This document shows positions 6,990 to 14,593 of a DNA stretch of 25,486 bases, in pieces. Both the position numbers and the translations under genes were made by a program. Source of the stretch: an uncultured Mycoplasmatota bacterium (GTDB lineage: Bacteria > Bacillota_I > Bacilli_A > RF39 > UBA660); the NCBI GenBank assembly GCA_900557185.1, contig USRP01000013.1, forward strand, positions 1-25,486. The letters run 5' to 3'. The notes under the pieces were generated by a model that ran no database searches, was not told the DNA's origin, and saw only the letters and a list, made by a program, of their open reading frames with translations. Positions within the stretch are counted from its first letter, which is position 1. Every line of letters begins with the position of its first letter.

Positions 6990-9900
6990 TAATCTTCATC
7001 CCCCTCTACACCGTTTTCTACATTCATCATATCTTCATCTGTAGGACCTTCTAAATCATCTAAATTTTCTTCTTCATCGATGGTATCTTCAAACTCTTCT
7101 TCTACTTGTTCATCGTTTTCAATAGCATCTAATTCCAATTCTTTTTCTGTGATTGGTTCTTTCTCTACTTCTTCATTTGTTAAGTAGATATCTTTTTCTT
7201 CCTCTTCTAAGTCTTTTAACTCTTTAAATTCTCCCTTATCATTTAAGATTGTAATATCAAGTCCAAGTGCTTGGAATTCTTTCATTAATACTCTAAATGA
7301 TTCTGGAATACTACTTGGTGGGATTGGTGTTCCTTTGACAAGTGCTTCATATACTTTTACACGACCAACGACATCATCTGATTTAATCGTCATCATTTCT
7401 TGAAGTACATGTGCTGCACCATAAGCATAAAGTGCCCATACTTCCATTTCTCCGAAACGTTGTCCACCCATTTGAGCTTTTCCTCCAAGAGGTTGTTGTG
7501 TAACAAGTGAGTATGGTCCAGTAGAACGAGCGTGTAATTTATCGTCAACCATGTGGTGAAGTTTAATCATATACATAACTCCGACACCAATACGGTTATC
7601 GAATAATTCACCAGTACGTCCATCACGTAACCATTCTTTTCCATCTTCTGGAAGTCCTGCTTCTTTTAAAGCATCGATAATTTCTTCTCTTGTTGCACCA
7701 TCAAATACTGGTGTTGCAACATGAATATCTAATGATTGTGCGGCATATCCTAAATGCATTTCTAGGATTTGTCCTAAGTTCATACGAGATGGAACTCCTA
7801 GTGGGTTTAAAATAATATCCACTGGTCTACCATCTGGTAAGTATGGCATATCCTCCTCTGGTAAAATAAGGGAAATAACACCTTTATTACCATGACGTCC
7901 AGCCATCTTATCACCAACACTAATCTTACGTTTTTGTGCGATGTATACACGAATAATTTTACTTACTCCAGCAGGTAACTCATCAGAGTTTTCCTTTGTA
8001 AAGATTTTAATATCGTGAACAATACCTTCTCCACCATGTGGTACACGAAGAGAAGTATCTCTTACTTCACGTGTCTTTTCTCCAAAGATTGCGTGTAATA
8101 ATTTTTCTTCACTTGTAAGTTCAGCCATACCTTTAGGTGTAACTTTACCTACTAAGATATCATCATCTTTTACTTCTGTACCAATACGAATAATACCATT
8201 TTCATCTAAGTTCTTACGTGCTTCTTCTCCGACATTTGGAATATCACGAGTAAACTCTTCAGGTCCAAGTTTCGTATCACGACATTCAATATCATGAACA
8301 GAAATATGAATAGATGTATAAACATCATCTTTTACTAAACGTTCATTTAAGATAACTGCATCCTCGTAGTTATAACCATTGAAGTTCATGAAAGCAACGG
8401 TTACGTTCTTACCAAGAGCAAGTTCTCCTTTATCGATTGATGGTCCATCGGCGATAACTTCACCAGCATGAACTTTGTCACCTTTTCTTACAATTGGTGT
8501 TTGATGGTAACAAGTTCCATTATTGCTTCTTTCAAAACCATTTAAGTAATAAGTATCTGTCTTACCAACTGTTTTGATCATAATTTTACGACCATCTACA
8601 TATTCTACAACACCATCTGCTTTGGCAAGTACAACTGCTCCAGAATCTCTTGCAGCAATTGCTTCAATTCCTGTACCTACACGTGGTGCTTCAGCTTTTA
8701 ATAGTGGAATTGCTTGACGTTGCATGTTAGAACCCATTAGGGCACGTTTTCCATCGTCATGCTCCAAGAATGGAATTCCACTTGTTGTAATAGATACAAC
8801 TTGTTGTGGAGAAACGTCCATATAATCTACTTGTTCTTTTTTAACAATTACGTTTTCTCCTTGATAACGAGCAGGAATCTTATCATCCATAATCATATCG
8901 TCTTTCACTGTAACAGTTGGTTGTGCGATATAATAATCTAATTCTTCATCAGCAGTCATGTAAGTAATTTCATCTGTTAATTTACAATGATCAATTTTAC
9001 GATATGGAGTCATAATAAATCCATATTCATTCACTCTTGCATAACTTGATAATGAAGTAATAAGTCCAATGTTAGGTCCTTCTGGTGACTCAATTGGACA
9101 TAGACGTCCATAGTGAGATGGGTTAACGTCACGTACTTCCATACCAGCACGATCACGAGATAATCCTCCAGGTCCTAAGCTAGATAAACGTCTTTTATTT
9201 GTAAGTTCAGCAACTGGGTTTGTTTGATCCATGAATTGTGATAACTGACTACTACCAAAGAATTCTTTAATACTTGCCGTAAGTGGTCTAATATTAATTA
9301 ATGATTTTGGTGTTACTTCTGTAATCTCTTGTGTAGACATACGATCACGAATTACACGTTCAATACGACTAATTCCAATACGGAATTGATTTTGTAAAAG
9401 TTCCCCTACTTGACGAACACGACGGTTTGATAAGTGATCGATTTCATCGAAACTTCCAATTCCATCTAGTAAATTTAAATAATAAGAAACACTTGCATAA
9501 ACATCAGAAATTGTTAAACGTTTTTCTTGAATTGATTGATCATTACCAATGATTTTAACAACAACATCTGGATTTTTCTTAGAATATACTTTTACAACTT
9601 GTACTTTATCATAAGTATCTAAGTCACGATTAATCAATACTTCTGTTACTCCGAAGCCATTTTTCATTGCATTTGCAACTACCTCCATATTATCTTTTGT
9701 AACAGTTTCTCCTGCTTTTAAAACAACTTCTTTGCCATCTTTAATATCTTCCGCAACACGGCATCCAAGTAGACGATCCATAATATTTAATTTACGATTA
9801 AATTTATAACGTCCTACTTTCGCAAGTTCATAGCGGAATGAATCGAAGAATCTAGAAATTAATTGGTTCTTCGCACTATCTAATGTAGATGGTTCTCCTG

Positions 9901-10639
9901 GTCTTAATTTTGAATGAATATCAATTAATGCCTCATCGGTATTTTTATTAGTATCTTTTTCAATCGTCTTTGTAAGATATCCAGCTTCATCTTTTCCATC
10001 TACGCAGAATAAATCTAAAATATCTTCATCGTTAGAAAGTCCTAATGCACGAAGTAATGTTGTAATAGGTACTTTACGAGTACGATCAATACGAACATAG
10101 ATAACATCTCTGGCATCTAGTTCATATTCTAGCCATGTTCCACGTGTTGGAATTAATTGTGATGTAATCACTAAACGTTCATTCTTATCAATTTCACGTC
10201 CAAAATAAACGCTTGGAGAACGAACTAATTGTGATACAATAACACGTTCTGCCCCATTGATGATGAAAGTACCACTTTCTGTCATAATAGGCATGTCCCC
10301 TAAATAAATCTCTTGTTCTTTGACTTCTCCCGTTTCTTGGTTAAAAAGTCTTGCTTCTACTTTTAAAGGTGCAGCATAAGTTGCATTCTTTTCTTTGCAT
10401 CCTTTAATAGAATAGCGAGGTTCATCAAATGAGTATTCGCCAAATTCAAGCGAAAGATTTCCAGTAAAGCTTTCTACTGGAAAAATATCATCAAATACTT
10501 CTTTAATCCCCTCTGTCATGAATAAGTCATAACTCTTTTTTTGAATTTCTAGTAAATTACCAAGTTGAATTGCATTCTTTGTCTTCGCATAATTGCGTCT
10601 TTCTCGGTGATCCCCAAATTTTGTAACTGTGTAAGCCAT
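6989..10639 (-). CDS. rpoB: DNA-directed RNA polymerase subunit beta
   Basis: 1216 residues. Forms the other jaw of RNA polymerase and binds rifampicin. Visible: the rifampicin pocket around residues 460-490 (GSSQLSQFMDQ then TNKRRLSSLGPGGLSRDR), the DVNPSHYGRLCPIESPEGPNIGL block, GDKMAGRHGNKG, and the C-terminal clamp region with GGKAQMGGQRFGEMEVWALYAYGAA (split motif). Residue 481 is Asn (codon 9197-9199) where E. coli has His526. The last ~74 residues form a tail in which half are Asp or Glu. The start ATG has an AGGGGTG ribosome site. A separate promoter sits between this gene and the ybxB-like gene, and a hairpin lies in the leader, so RNA polymerase subunits can be tuned apart from the ribosomal proteins upstream. 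Confidence 0.99.
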   Translation of the reverse strand: MAYTVTKFGDHRERRNYAKTKNAIQLGNLLEIQKKSYDLFMTEGIKEVFDDIFPVESFTGNLSLEFGEYSFDEPRYSIKGCKEKNATYAAPLKVEARLFNQETGEVKEQEIYLGDMPIMTESGTFIINGAERVIVSQLVRSPSVYFGREIDKNERLVITSQLIPTRGTWLEYELDARDVIYVRIDRTRKVPITTLLRALGLSNDEDILDLFCVDGKDEAGYLTKTIEKDTNKNTDEALIDIHSKLRPGEPSTLDSAKNQLISRFFDSFRYELAKVGRYKFNRKLNIMDRLLGCRVAEDIKDGKEVVLKAGETVTKDNMEVVANAMKNGFGVTEVLINRDLDTYDKVQVVKVYSKKNPDVVVKIIGNDQSIQEKRLTISDVYASVSYYLNLLDGIGSFDEIDHLSNRRVRQVGELLQNQFRIGISRIERVIRDRMSTQEITEVTPKSLINIRPLTASIKEFFGSSQLSQFMDQTNPVAELTNKRRLSSLGPGGLSRDRAGMEVRDVNPSHYGRLCPIESPEGPNIGLITSLSSYARVNEYGFIMTPYRKIDHCKLTDEITYMTADEELDYYIAQPTVTVKDDMIMDDKIPARYQGENVIVKKEQVDYMDVSPQQVVSITTSGIPFLEHDDGKRALMGSNMQRQAIPLLKAEAPRVGTGIEAIAARDSGAVVLAKADGVVEYVDGRKIMIKTVGKTDTYYLNGFERSNNGTCYHQTPIVRKGDKVHAGEVIADGPSIDKGELALGKNVTVAFMNFNGYNYEDAVILNERLVKDDVYTSIHISVHDIECRDTKLGPEEFTRDIPNVGEEARKNLDENGIIRIGTEVKDDDILVGKVTPKGMAELTSEEKLLHAIFGEKTREVRDTSLRVPHGGEGIVHDIKIFTKENSDELPAGVSKIIRVYIAQKRKISVGDKMAGRHGNKGVISLILPEEDMPYLPDGRPVDIILNPLGVPSRMNLGQILEMHLGYAAQSLDIHVATPVFDGATREEIIDALKEAGLPEDGKEWLRDGRTGELFDNRIGVGVMYMIKLHHMVDDKLHARSTGPYSLVTQQPLGGKAQMGGQRFGEMEVWALYAYGAAHVLQEMMTIKSDDVVGRVKVYEALVKGTPIPPSSIPESFRVLMKEFQALGLDITILNDKGEFKELKDLEEEEKDIYLTNEEVEKEPITEKELELDAIENDEQVEEEFEDTIDEEENLDDLEGPTDEDMMNVENGVEGDED

Positions 10640-10671
10640 TCCTTCACCCCTATAACTATATTAAACCATAT

Positions 10672-10699
10672 CATGTATTTCCCATCGACAAAATACATG
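10672..10699 (-). promoter_or_regulatory. Hairpin in the rpoB 5' leader
   Basis: A perfect 9-base stem (10672-10680 with 10691-10699) around a 10-base loop, lying between the predicted rpoB promoter and its start codon. No T tract follows, so it is not a plain terminator; an RNA processing or translation control site is possible. Confidence 0.45.
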
Positions 10700-10712
10700 T
10701 AGCCAATTTATA

Positions 10713-10741
10713 ATTTTACGCTAATGTGCGCAAATTGTCAA
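10713..10741 (-). promoter_or_regulatory. Promoter of rpoB-rpoC (TTGACA-N17-TAAAAT)
   Basis: Perfect -35 at 10736-10741 and -10 TAAAAT at 10713-10718 on the minus strand, spacer 17. The -35 overlaps the stop codon of the ybxB-like gene. Confidence 0.7.
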
Positions 10742-11328
10742 TTGACTTTTAAACAAATTACATAAAAACCTTTATTTTTTGCAACAAGTGATACCTCATA
10801 TTCTTCTTCCATATCTCTCATAACACTTTTTGCACCTTGATCTTTATGTATTACAAAGTAAATTGCTCCCCCTTTTTTCAGGTGTTCTTTTGCTGTTTTT
10901 AAAATTTCATATAATATCTTTTTGCCCACTCGAATGGGTGGATTTGTAACAATGTAATCGAATGTTTCACTTACATTTTGATACATATCACTTTCATAGA
11001 TATTAACGACTACGTCGTTTAATATAGCATTTTTCAAAGCCAAATTAAGACTTCTCTTATTAATATCAATCATGTGAATGTCTAAATCTCGATTATACTT
11101 TTTTAAAAAAATTCCAATAGGTCCATAGCCACACCCAAAGTCTAATACTTTTCCGTGTATTGTATCCATAGGAATACTTTCTAACAAAGTACGAGTTCCA
11201 AAGTCTAATCCCTTTTTAGAGAAGACTCCATGATCCGTAATAAGCGATAAATCGACATTACGAACTATAACTTGGTGGGTCATTTCTTGTGATTTTAACT
11301 GTTCATCATTTGTAAAATAATGTCCCAA
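10738..11328 (-). CDS. Class I SAM-dependent methyltransferase, YbxB/RsmC-like (predicted 16S rRNA guanine-N2)
   Basis: 196 residues. The family moves a methyl group from SAM to N2 of a guanine in 16S rRNA (RsmC in E. coli acts on G1207). Visible: the SAM-binding motif LDFGCGYGPIG at about 63-73, an acidic motif MIDINKRSLNLA, and TNPPIR, the NPP[YI] catalytic motif of base-amino methyltransferases. The position between rplL and rpoB is the same as that of ybxB in Bacillus, which supports the call. The start codon is TTG (11326-11328), chosen because GGAGG lies 5 bases before it; no ATG fits. It ends with TGA, the only TGA stop I identified in the window. About 200 residues is the single-domain Gram-positive size, half the length of enterobacterial RsmC. 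Confidence 0.88.
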   Translation of the reverse strand: MGHYFTNDEQLKSQEMTHQVIVRNVDLSLITDHGVFSKKGLDFGTRTLLESIPMDTIHGKVLDFGCGYGPIGIFLKKYNRDLDIHMIDINKRSLNLALKNAILNDVVVNIYESDMYQNVSETFDYIVTNPPIRVGKKILYEILKTAKEHLKKGGAIYFVIHKDQGAKSVMRDMEEEYEVSLVAKNKGFYVICLKVN

Positions 11329-11355
11329 AATATCCTCCTATTTATATACGAGCAA

Positions 11356-11378
11356 AGCCCATACAAAAAGTACAGGCT
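11356..11378 (-). terminator. Weak terminator or attenuator between rplL and the ybxB-like gene
   Basis: A 9-pair stem with two G-U pairs (11378-11370 with 11364-11356) and a 5-base loop, followed on the minus strand by only three T before GC. Such a partial stop would lower transcription into the methyltransferase and rpoBC relative to the abundant L7/L12. Confidence 0.5.
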
Positions 11379-11399
11379 ATTTTTCATATATTATTTGTC

Positions 11400-11771
11400 T
11401 TATTTTAATTCGATAGTAGCTCCAGCTTCTTCGAACTTAGCTTTTAATTCATTAGCTTCATCAGTGTTAACATTTTCTTTAACAACTCCACCGTTGTCAG
11501 CGATAGCTTTTGCTTCTTTAAGTCCAAGACCAGTTACATCACGAACGATTTTGATAACTGCAATCTTGTTAGCACCAGCACTTGTTAAAGTAACATTTAC
11601 AGTACTTGGTCCTTCTTCAGCAGCAGCTCCAGCTTGTGGTGCAGCAGCAACTGCAACAGCGCTTGGATCTACTCCAAATTCTTCTTTCATTGCATCAACT
11701 AAATCTTTTACTTCAAGAATAGTCATTTCTTTTAAAGCACTAATGAATTCATCTCTTGTTAATTTTGCCAT
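11400..11771 (-). CDS. rplL: Ribosomal protein bL12 (L7/L12)
   Basis: 123 residues, full length. Forms the mobile stalk of the large ribosomal subunit, binding in dimers to L10 and recruiting translation GTPases. Visible: the N-terminal dimerisation domain (1-35), an Ala-rich hinge (about 38-52), and the C-terminal factor-binding domain with KIAVIKIVRDVTGLGLKEAK and a Lys/Glu-rich end. The ribosome site AAAGGAGG is strong, as needed for a protein made in four copies per ribosome. It follows rplJ after 23 bases and shares its promoter and leader. Confidence 0.98.
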   Translation of the reverse strand: MAKLTRDEFISALKEMTILEVKDLVDAMKEEFGVDPSAVAVAAAPQAGAAAEEGPSTVNVTLTSAGANKIAVIKIVRDVTGLGLKEAKAIADNGGVVKENVNTDEANELKAKFEEAGATIELK

Positions 11772-11794
11772 TTTATATTCCTCCTTTAATTTTC

Positions 11795-12292
11795 TTACTC
11801 AGCTTTTTCTAAATCTTTACTATATAAATCTAAAGAAATAGAAAGGTCTCTTACAACACCCATAAGTCCTGCAGCTAATTGTGTTAATAGTACATCTCTT
11901 GATGGTACATTTGCAAGTTTATGTAATGTTTCTAAGTCTGTAATTTCACCGTCAACAATTCCGGCTTTAATTACTAATGCTTCATGTGATTTTGAAAAAT
12001 CATTTAAAGCTTTTACTGGTGCAACTGCATCTGGTCCAAACGCAATTGCTTTTGGTCCAACTAGTTCAGCATCTAAATCATACTTTAATGCATCGAATGC
12101 ACGACGAGCTAATGTATTCTTATAGATTTTTAACTCTGAACCAGATTCTCTTAAGTTACGACGTAGTTCTTTTAAATCAGCGTCTGTAAGTGTAGAGTAT
12201 TCAAATAAAATAACACTACCAGCATTTTTTACTTTCTCTGAAATTTCATCTACAATCGCTTGTTTCTTTTCGAGAATTTTTTGATTTGCCAT
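11795..12292 (-). CDS. rplJ: Ribosomal protein uL10
   Basis: 165 residues, typical length. Anchors the L7/L12 stalk to 23S rRNA and, with L12, represses its own operon by binding the leader RNA. Visible: N-terminal RNA-binding domain with FEYSTLTDADLKELRRNLR and KIYKNTLARRA, central GPKAIAFGPDAVAPVKAL, and the C-terminal L12-binding helix ending in DLYSKDLEKAE. The start ATG at 12290-12292 follows a purine-rich GAGAGGCGAAAGAG site. It is the first gene of an rplJ-rplL unit with its own consensus promoter and an L10 leader. Confidence 0.98.
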   Translation of the reverse strand: MANQKILEKKQAIVDEISEKVKNAGSVILFEYSTLTDADLKELRRNLRESGSELKIYKNTLARRAFDALKYDLDAELVGPKAIAFGPDAVAPVKALNDFSKSHEALVIKAGIVDGEITDLETLHKLANVPSRDVLLTQLAAGLMGVVRDLSISLDLYSKDLEKAE

Positions 12293-12309
12293 CTCTTTCG
12301 CCTCTCTTT

Positions 12310-12447
12310 CTCTTGTCTTTTATAGTGCGTAATAAAAGTGTCTTACGACAATACCGCAAGACACTTCAAAACTTTATTAAAAGTTCCTCGGCAGGATAAT
12401 TTTTTAAGCTTTCGCTCCCGCTGTCTACGGCACTAAATTCAAATTGA
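12310..12447 (-). ncRNA. L10 leader (ribosomal protein autoregulatory RNA)
   Basis: The minus-strand leader of rplJ-rplL carries the conserved pieces of the Bacilli L10 leader: GCCGTAGACAGCGGGAGC (12415-12432), an AGC-GAAA-GCT hairpin, and TCCTGCCGAGGA (12385-12396). The L10-L12 complex binds such leaders. A hairpin with a T-rich tail follows at 12331-12366, suggesting that binding causes early termination. Confidence 0.88.
12331..12366 (-). terminator. Attenuator hairpin at the end of the L10 leader
   Basis: A perfect 9-base stem AAGTGTCTT/AAGACACTT (12366-12358 with 12344-12336) with a 13-base loop, followed by TTATT on the minus strand. It sits 44 bases before rplJ and is probably the expression switch of the leader. 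Confidence 0.7.
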
Positions 12448-12454
12448 CGATTAC

Positions 12455-12483
12455 ATTATATCATAGCAATCATTAATTGTCAA
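12455..12483 (-). promoter_or_regulatory. Consensus promoter of rplJ-rplL (TTGACA-N17-TATAAT)
   Basis: Perfect -35 at 12478-12483 and perfect -10 at 12455-12460 on the minus strand, spacer 17. The -35 is inside the last codons of rplA. Confidence 0.9.
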
Positions 12484-13168
12484 AACTATTTGTATCAACT
12501 TTAATTCCAGGACCCATTGTAGAAGATAAACTAATGCTTTTTACATAAGTTCCTTTTACAGTTGCAGGTTTACTTCTTAGAATCACTGATACAAATGCAT
12601 TTAAATTTTCTAGTAATTTTGCTTCTTCAAATGAAGCTTTACCAATCATAACATGTACAATACCAAATGAATCAGCACGGTATTCTACACGTCCTTTTTT
12701 CACATCTTCTACAGCTTTCTTTGTATCTAATGTAACAGTACCAGTTTTAGGGTTTGGCATTAAACCTTTAGGTCCAAGTAATTTACCAATCTTACCTAAA
12801 GCAGGCATCATATCTGGAGTTGCAATCATTGTATCGAAATCAAACCAATTTTCTTTTTGGATTTTTTCGATCATATCAGTATCTCCTACGTAATCAGCAC
12901 CAGCTTCTTTTGCAGCCTTAGCAGCTTCTCCACGAGCGATAACTAATACTTTCTTTGTTTTTCCAGTTCCATTAGGAAGTACAATCGCACCTCTTAATTG
13001 TTGATCAGCTTTTTTTGTGTCTAAGTTTAGACGAATTGCAACTTCTATTGTTGAATCAAAGTTTGCTGTAGCAGTTTCTTTAGCAAGTTTTACTGCTTCT
13101 TCTTTTGTATATAGTTTCCCTTTTTCAACTTTTGAAAGAGCTTCTACATATCTTTTACTTTTCTTCAT
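12473..13168 (-). CDS. rplA: Ribosomal protein uL1
   Basis: 231 residues, normal length. Binds the L1 stalk of 23S rRNA at the exit site and, in many bacteria, represses the rplK-rplA message. Visible: KRYVEALSKVEKGKLYT and EAVKLAKETA at the N-terminus, VLPNGTGKTKKVLVIARG (about 62-80), the domain with MPALGKIGKLLGPKGLMPNPKTGT, and the C-terminal STMGPGIKVDTNSF. The ATG at 13166-13168 follows AAGGAGG. It lies 80 bases after rplK; the spacer holds two alternative hairpins. Confidence 0.98.
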   Translation of the reverse strand: MKKSKRYVEALSKVEKGKLYTKEEAVKLAKETATANFDSTIEVAIRLNLDTKKADQQLRGAIVLPNGTGKTKKVLVIARGEAAKAAKEAGADYVGDTDMIEKIQKENWFDFDTMIATPDMMPALGKIGKLLGPKGLMPNPKTGTVTLDTKKAVEDVKKGRVEYRADSFGIVHVMIGKASFEEAKLLENLNAFVSVILRSKPATVKGTYVKSISLSSTMGPGIKVDTNSFDN

Positions 13169-13182
13169 CCTTCATTCCTCCT

Positions 13183-13229
13183 TATGTGGTACAAGCGGAC
13201 ATTTCCTTCCACATAGGTTACCCTATATG
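13183..13229 (-). promoter_or_regulatory. Two mutually exclusive hairpins between rplK and rplA
   Basis: In the minus-strand RNA, CATATAGG (13229-13222) pairs with CCTATGTG (13217-13210) around a GTAA loop of the GNRA type. The same CCTATGTGG segment can instead pair with CCACATA (13189-13183) just before the AAGGAGG site of rplA. The two folds cannot coexist. The regulator, if any, might be L1; this is a guess from the family. Confidence 0.5.
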
Positions 13230-13248
13230 TATATTTATAATTTATTAA

Positions 13249-13674
13249 TTAGTCTTCGATCTTAACACCCATATTACGTGCAGTACCTTCAACGATTTTC
13301 ATTGCACCTTCTACATCATATGCATTTAAATCAGGTAATTTCGTTTCAGCAATTTCACGTAATTGGTCTTTTGTTAATGTAGCAACAGTTTCGCTAGATC
13401 CTTTACTAGCTCCTTTATTAATTTTCGCATACTTCTTAATTAAGAAAGCAGCTGGTGGAGTCTTAATTACAAAATCAAAACTTCTATCTTCATATACTGA
13501 AATTTCAACTGGTAAAATATCACCCATTTTATCTCTAGTTGCGTCATTATATTTTGTACAGAATTCCTGTAAATTAATTCCTGCAGGTCCTAAAACAGTT
13601 CCTACTGGTGGCGCTGGTGTTGCTTTTCCAGCTGGAATTTGTAATTTAATCATCTTTGCTATTTTCTTTGCCAC
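13249..13674 (-). CDS. rplK: Ribosomal protein uL11
   Basis: 141 residues from the GTG at 13672-13674, the exact family length. Part of the GTPase-associated centre with L10 and 23S rRNA. Visible: KLQIPAGKATPAPPVGTVLG with the Pro-rich linker, GINLQEFC, the KTPPAAFLIKKYA block, and the C-terminal rRNA-binding domain with AYDVEGAMKIVEGTARNMG. A longer frame begins at a GTG at 13681-13683, but that codon is part of the AGGAGGTG ribosome site, so the inner GTG, six bases after the site, is the real start. It is the first gene of rplK-rplA, with its own promoter and a structured leader. Confidence 0.98.
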   Translation of the reverse strand: MAKKIAKMIKLQIPAGKATPAPPVGTVLGPAGINLQEFCTKYNDATRDKMGDILPVEISVYEDRSFDFVIKTPPAAFLIKKYAKINKGASKGSSETVATLTKDQLREIAETKLPDLNAYDVEGAMKIVEGTARNMGVKIED

Positions 13675-13702
13675 GAAAAACACCTCCTATATTTTTTTCG
13701 CG

Positions 13703-13738
13703 AGTGGTAAAACGCGTCCGCTTACATTCGCTCCCACT
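13703..13738 (-). promoter_or_regulatory. Structured rplK leader, candidate L1-binding site
   Basis: AGTGG (13738-13734) can pair with CCACT (13707-13703) to close a region containing GGGAGCGAATG and AAGCGGACGCG, lying about 15 bases before the rplK ribosome site. In many bacteria L1 represses rplK-rplA by binding such a leader. I see a closed structure, but not a decisive L1 consensus. Confidence 0.4.
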
Positions 13739-13743
13739 AAAAT

Positions 13744-13762
13744 CTATATTAAAATAATATAG
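13744..13762 (-). repeat. Perfect 8-base hairpin in the rplK leader
   Basis: CTATATTA pairs with TAATATAG around a 3-base loop, just after the predicted transcription start. It is A/T-only and may simply stabilise the 5' end of the message. Confidence 0.5.
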
Positions 13763-13769
13763 CGTATTC

Positions 13770-13798
13770 ATAATATCACAAATGTATTTATTTGTAAA
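13770..13798 (-). promoter_or_regulatory. Promoter of rplK-rplA (TTTACA-N17-TATTAT)
   Basis: -35 at 13793-13798 and -10 at 13770-13775 on the minus strand, spacer 17, in the gap after the nusG stop. Confidence 0.75.
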
Positions 13799-13806
13799 CA
13801 GTTTTC

Positions 13807-14343
13807 TTACGCAGTCTTCTCGATTTCTCCGACAGTTAGTTCGACAATTGTCTCTTGTCCAAAAAGATCAAGAGACACTTCTAACTGACCAGTTTGAGTA
13901 TCGATACTCTTTACCTTTCCAAACATACCAGAGAAAGGTCCACTAATTACCTTAACAGAATCATCGACATTTAGTTCACTACCAATTTCAAGACGACTCA
14001 TACCCATACTACCTAAAATTTTATCTACTTCTTGTGGTGTTAATGGGAATGGTTTTGCTCCCTTACCACTAGAACCGATAAATCCAGTAACACCTGGTGT
14101 ATTTCTGACAATAAACCAAGCCTCATCTGTCATAATCATTTCCACTAAAATATAACCTGGAAACATTTTCTTTACTTTTTCTTTCTTTTGTCCATCTTTT
14201 ACTTCTACTTCAGTTTGTTCTGGTACAACTACACGGAAAATATAATCTTCCATCCCCATTGTACTAGCACGCATTTCTAACTTTTCTTTTACCTTATTCT
14301 CATGCCCAGAATAAGTATTTACTACATACCATTCTTTATCCAT
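13807..14343 (-). CDS. nusG: Transcription termination/antitermination factor NusG
   Basis: 178 residues, typical length. Binds the RNA polymerase clamp to control pausing and links transcription to translation or Rho. Visible: N-terminal NGN domain with WYVVNTYSGHENKVKEKLE, FPGYILVEM and WFIVRNTPGVTGFIGS, then a C-terminal KOW domain (about 125-175) with DSVKVISGPFSGMFGKVKSI. The ATG at 14341-14343 follows an AGGTGA site and lies 7 bases after the secE stop, so secE and nusG form one unit. Confidence 0.98.
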   Translation of the reverse strand: MDKEWYVVNTYSGHENKVKEKLEMRASTMGMEDYIFRVVVPEQTEVEVKDGQKKEKVKKMFPGYILVEMIMTDEAWFIVRNTPGVTGFIGSSGKGAKPFPLTPQEVDKILGSMGMSRLEIGSELNVDDSVKVISGPFSGMFGKVKSIDTQTGQLEVSLDLFGQETIVELTVGEIEKTA

Positions 14344-14350
14344 AATTCAC

Positions 14351-14530
14351 CTACGCTCCTATTGTTTTCACAAACGCTAATACAAAATCCGTTACAGAGA
14401 AAAATACTCCAAAAAATGTAATAAACAAAATTGTTGCTGCAGAATAAGTAAATAACTCTTTACGATTTGGCCAACGTACTTTCTTCATTTCCTTTTTGAC
14501 ATCGATCAAAAACTTCTTTAATTTTCCCAT
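14351..14530 (-). CDS. secE: Preprotein translocase subunit SecE
   Basis: 59 residues from the ATG at 14528-14530. Small clamp subunit of the SecYEG protein-export channel. Visible: amphipathic helix with KKEMKKVRWPNRKELFTYS, the SecE signature, followed by a single membrane helix (about 28-52). An ATG 15 bases upstream is in frame, but the AGGTGA ribosome site lies between the two, and the shorter form has the usual Gram-positive length. Stop TAG. It heads a secE-nusG unit with its own promoter; rpmG, often just upstream in Firmicutes, is missing here. Confidence 0.95.
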   Translation of the reverse strand: MGKLKKFLIDVKKEMKKVRWPNRKELFTYSAATILFITFFGVFFSVTDFVLAFVKTIGA

Positions 14531-14561
14531 TTTTTCACCTACCATATATTATGTTTTTATT

Positions 14562-14588
14562 CAAAATAAAAACACCCTTTCGTGTCTA
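14562..14588 (-). promoter_or_regulatory. Short hairpin with T-run in the secE leader
   Basis: AGACAC/GTGTTT can form a 6-pair stem with one G-U pair and a 6-base loop, followed on the minus strand by TTTATTTT. It lies between the secE promoter and start and may act as a weak attenuator. Confidence 0.35.
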
Positions 14589-14593
14589 CCAGT

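Noticed and set aside
10701..10740. TGA read as Trp (Mycoplasma code)
   Set aside because: RpoB, RpoC and other long genes use TGG for Trp without in-frame TGA, and the methyltransferase ends at a TGA at its normal length.
11320..11841. 173-codon plus-strand frame opposite rplL
   Set aside because: Antisense shadow of rplL: Ala/Ser-rich product caused by the Ala-rich hinge, no ribosome site.
13675..13683. Longer rplK start at the GTG 13681-13683
   Set aside because: This codon is part of the AGGAGGTG ribosome site; the GTG at 13672-13674 gives the family length of 141.
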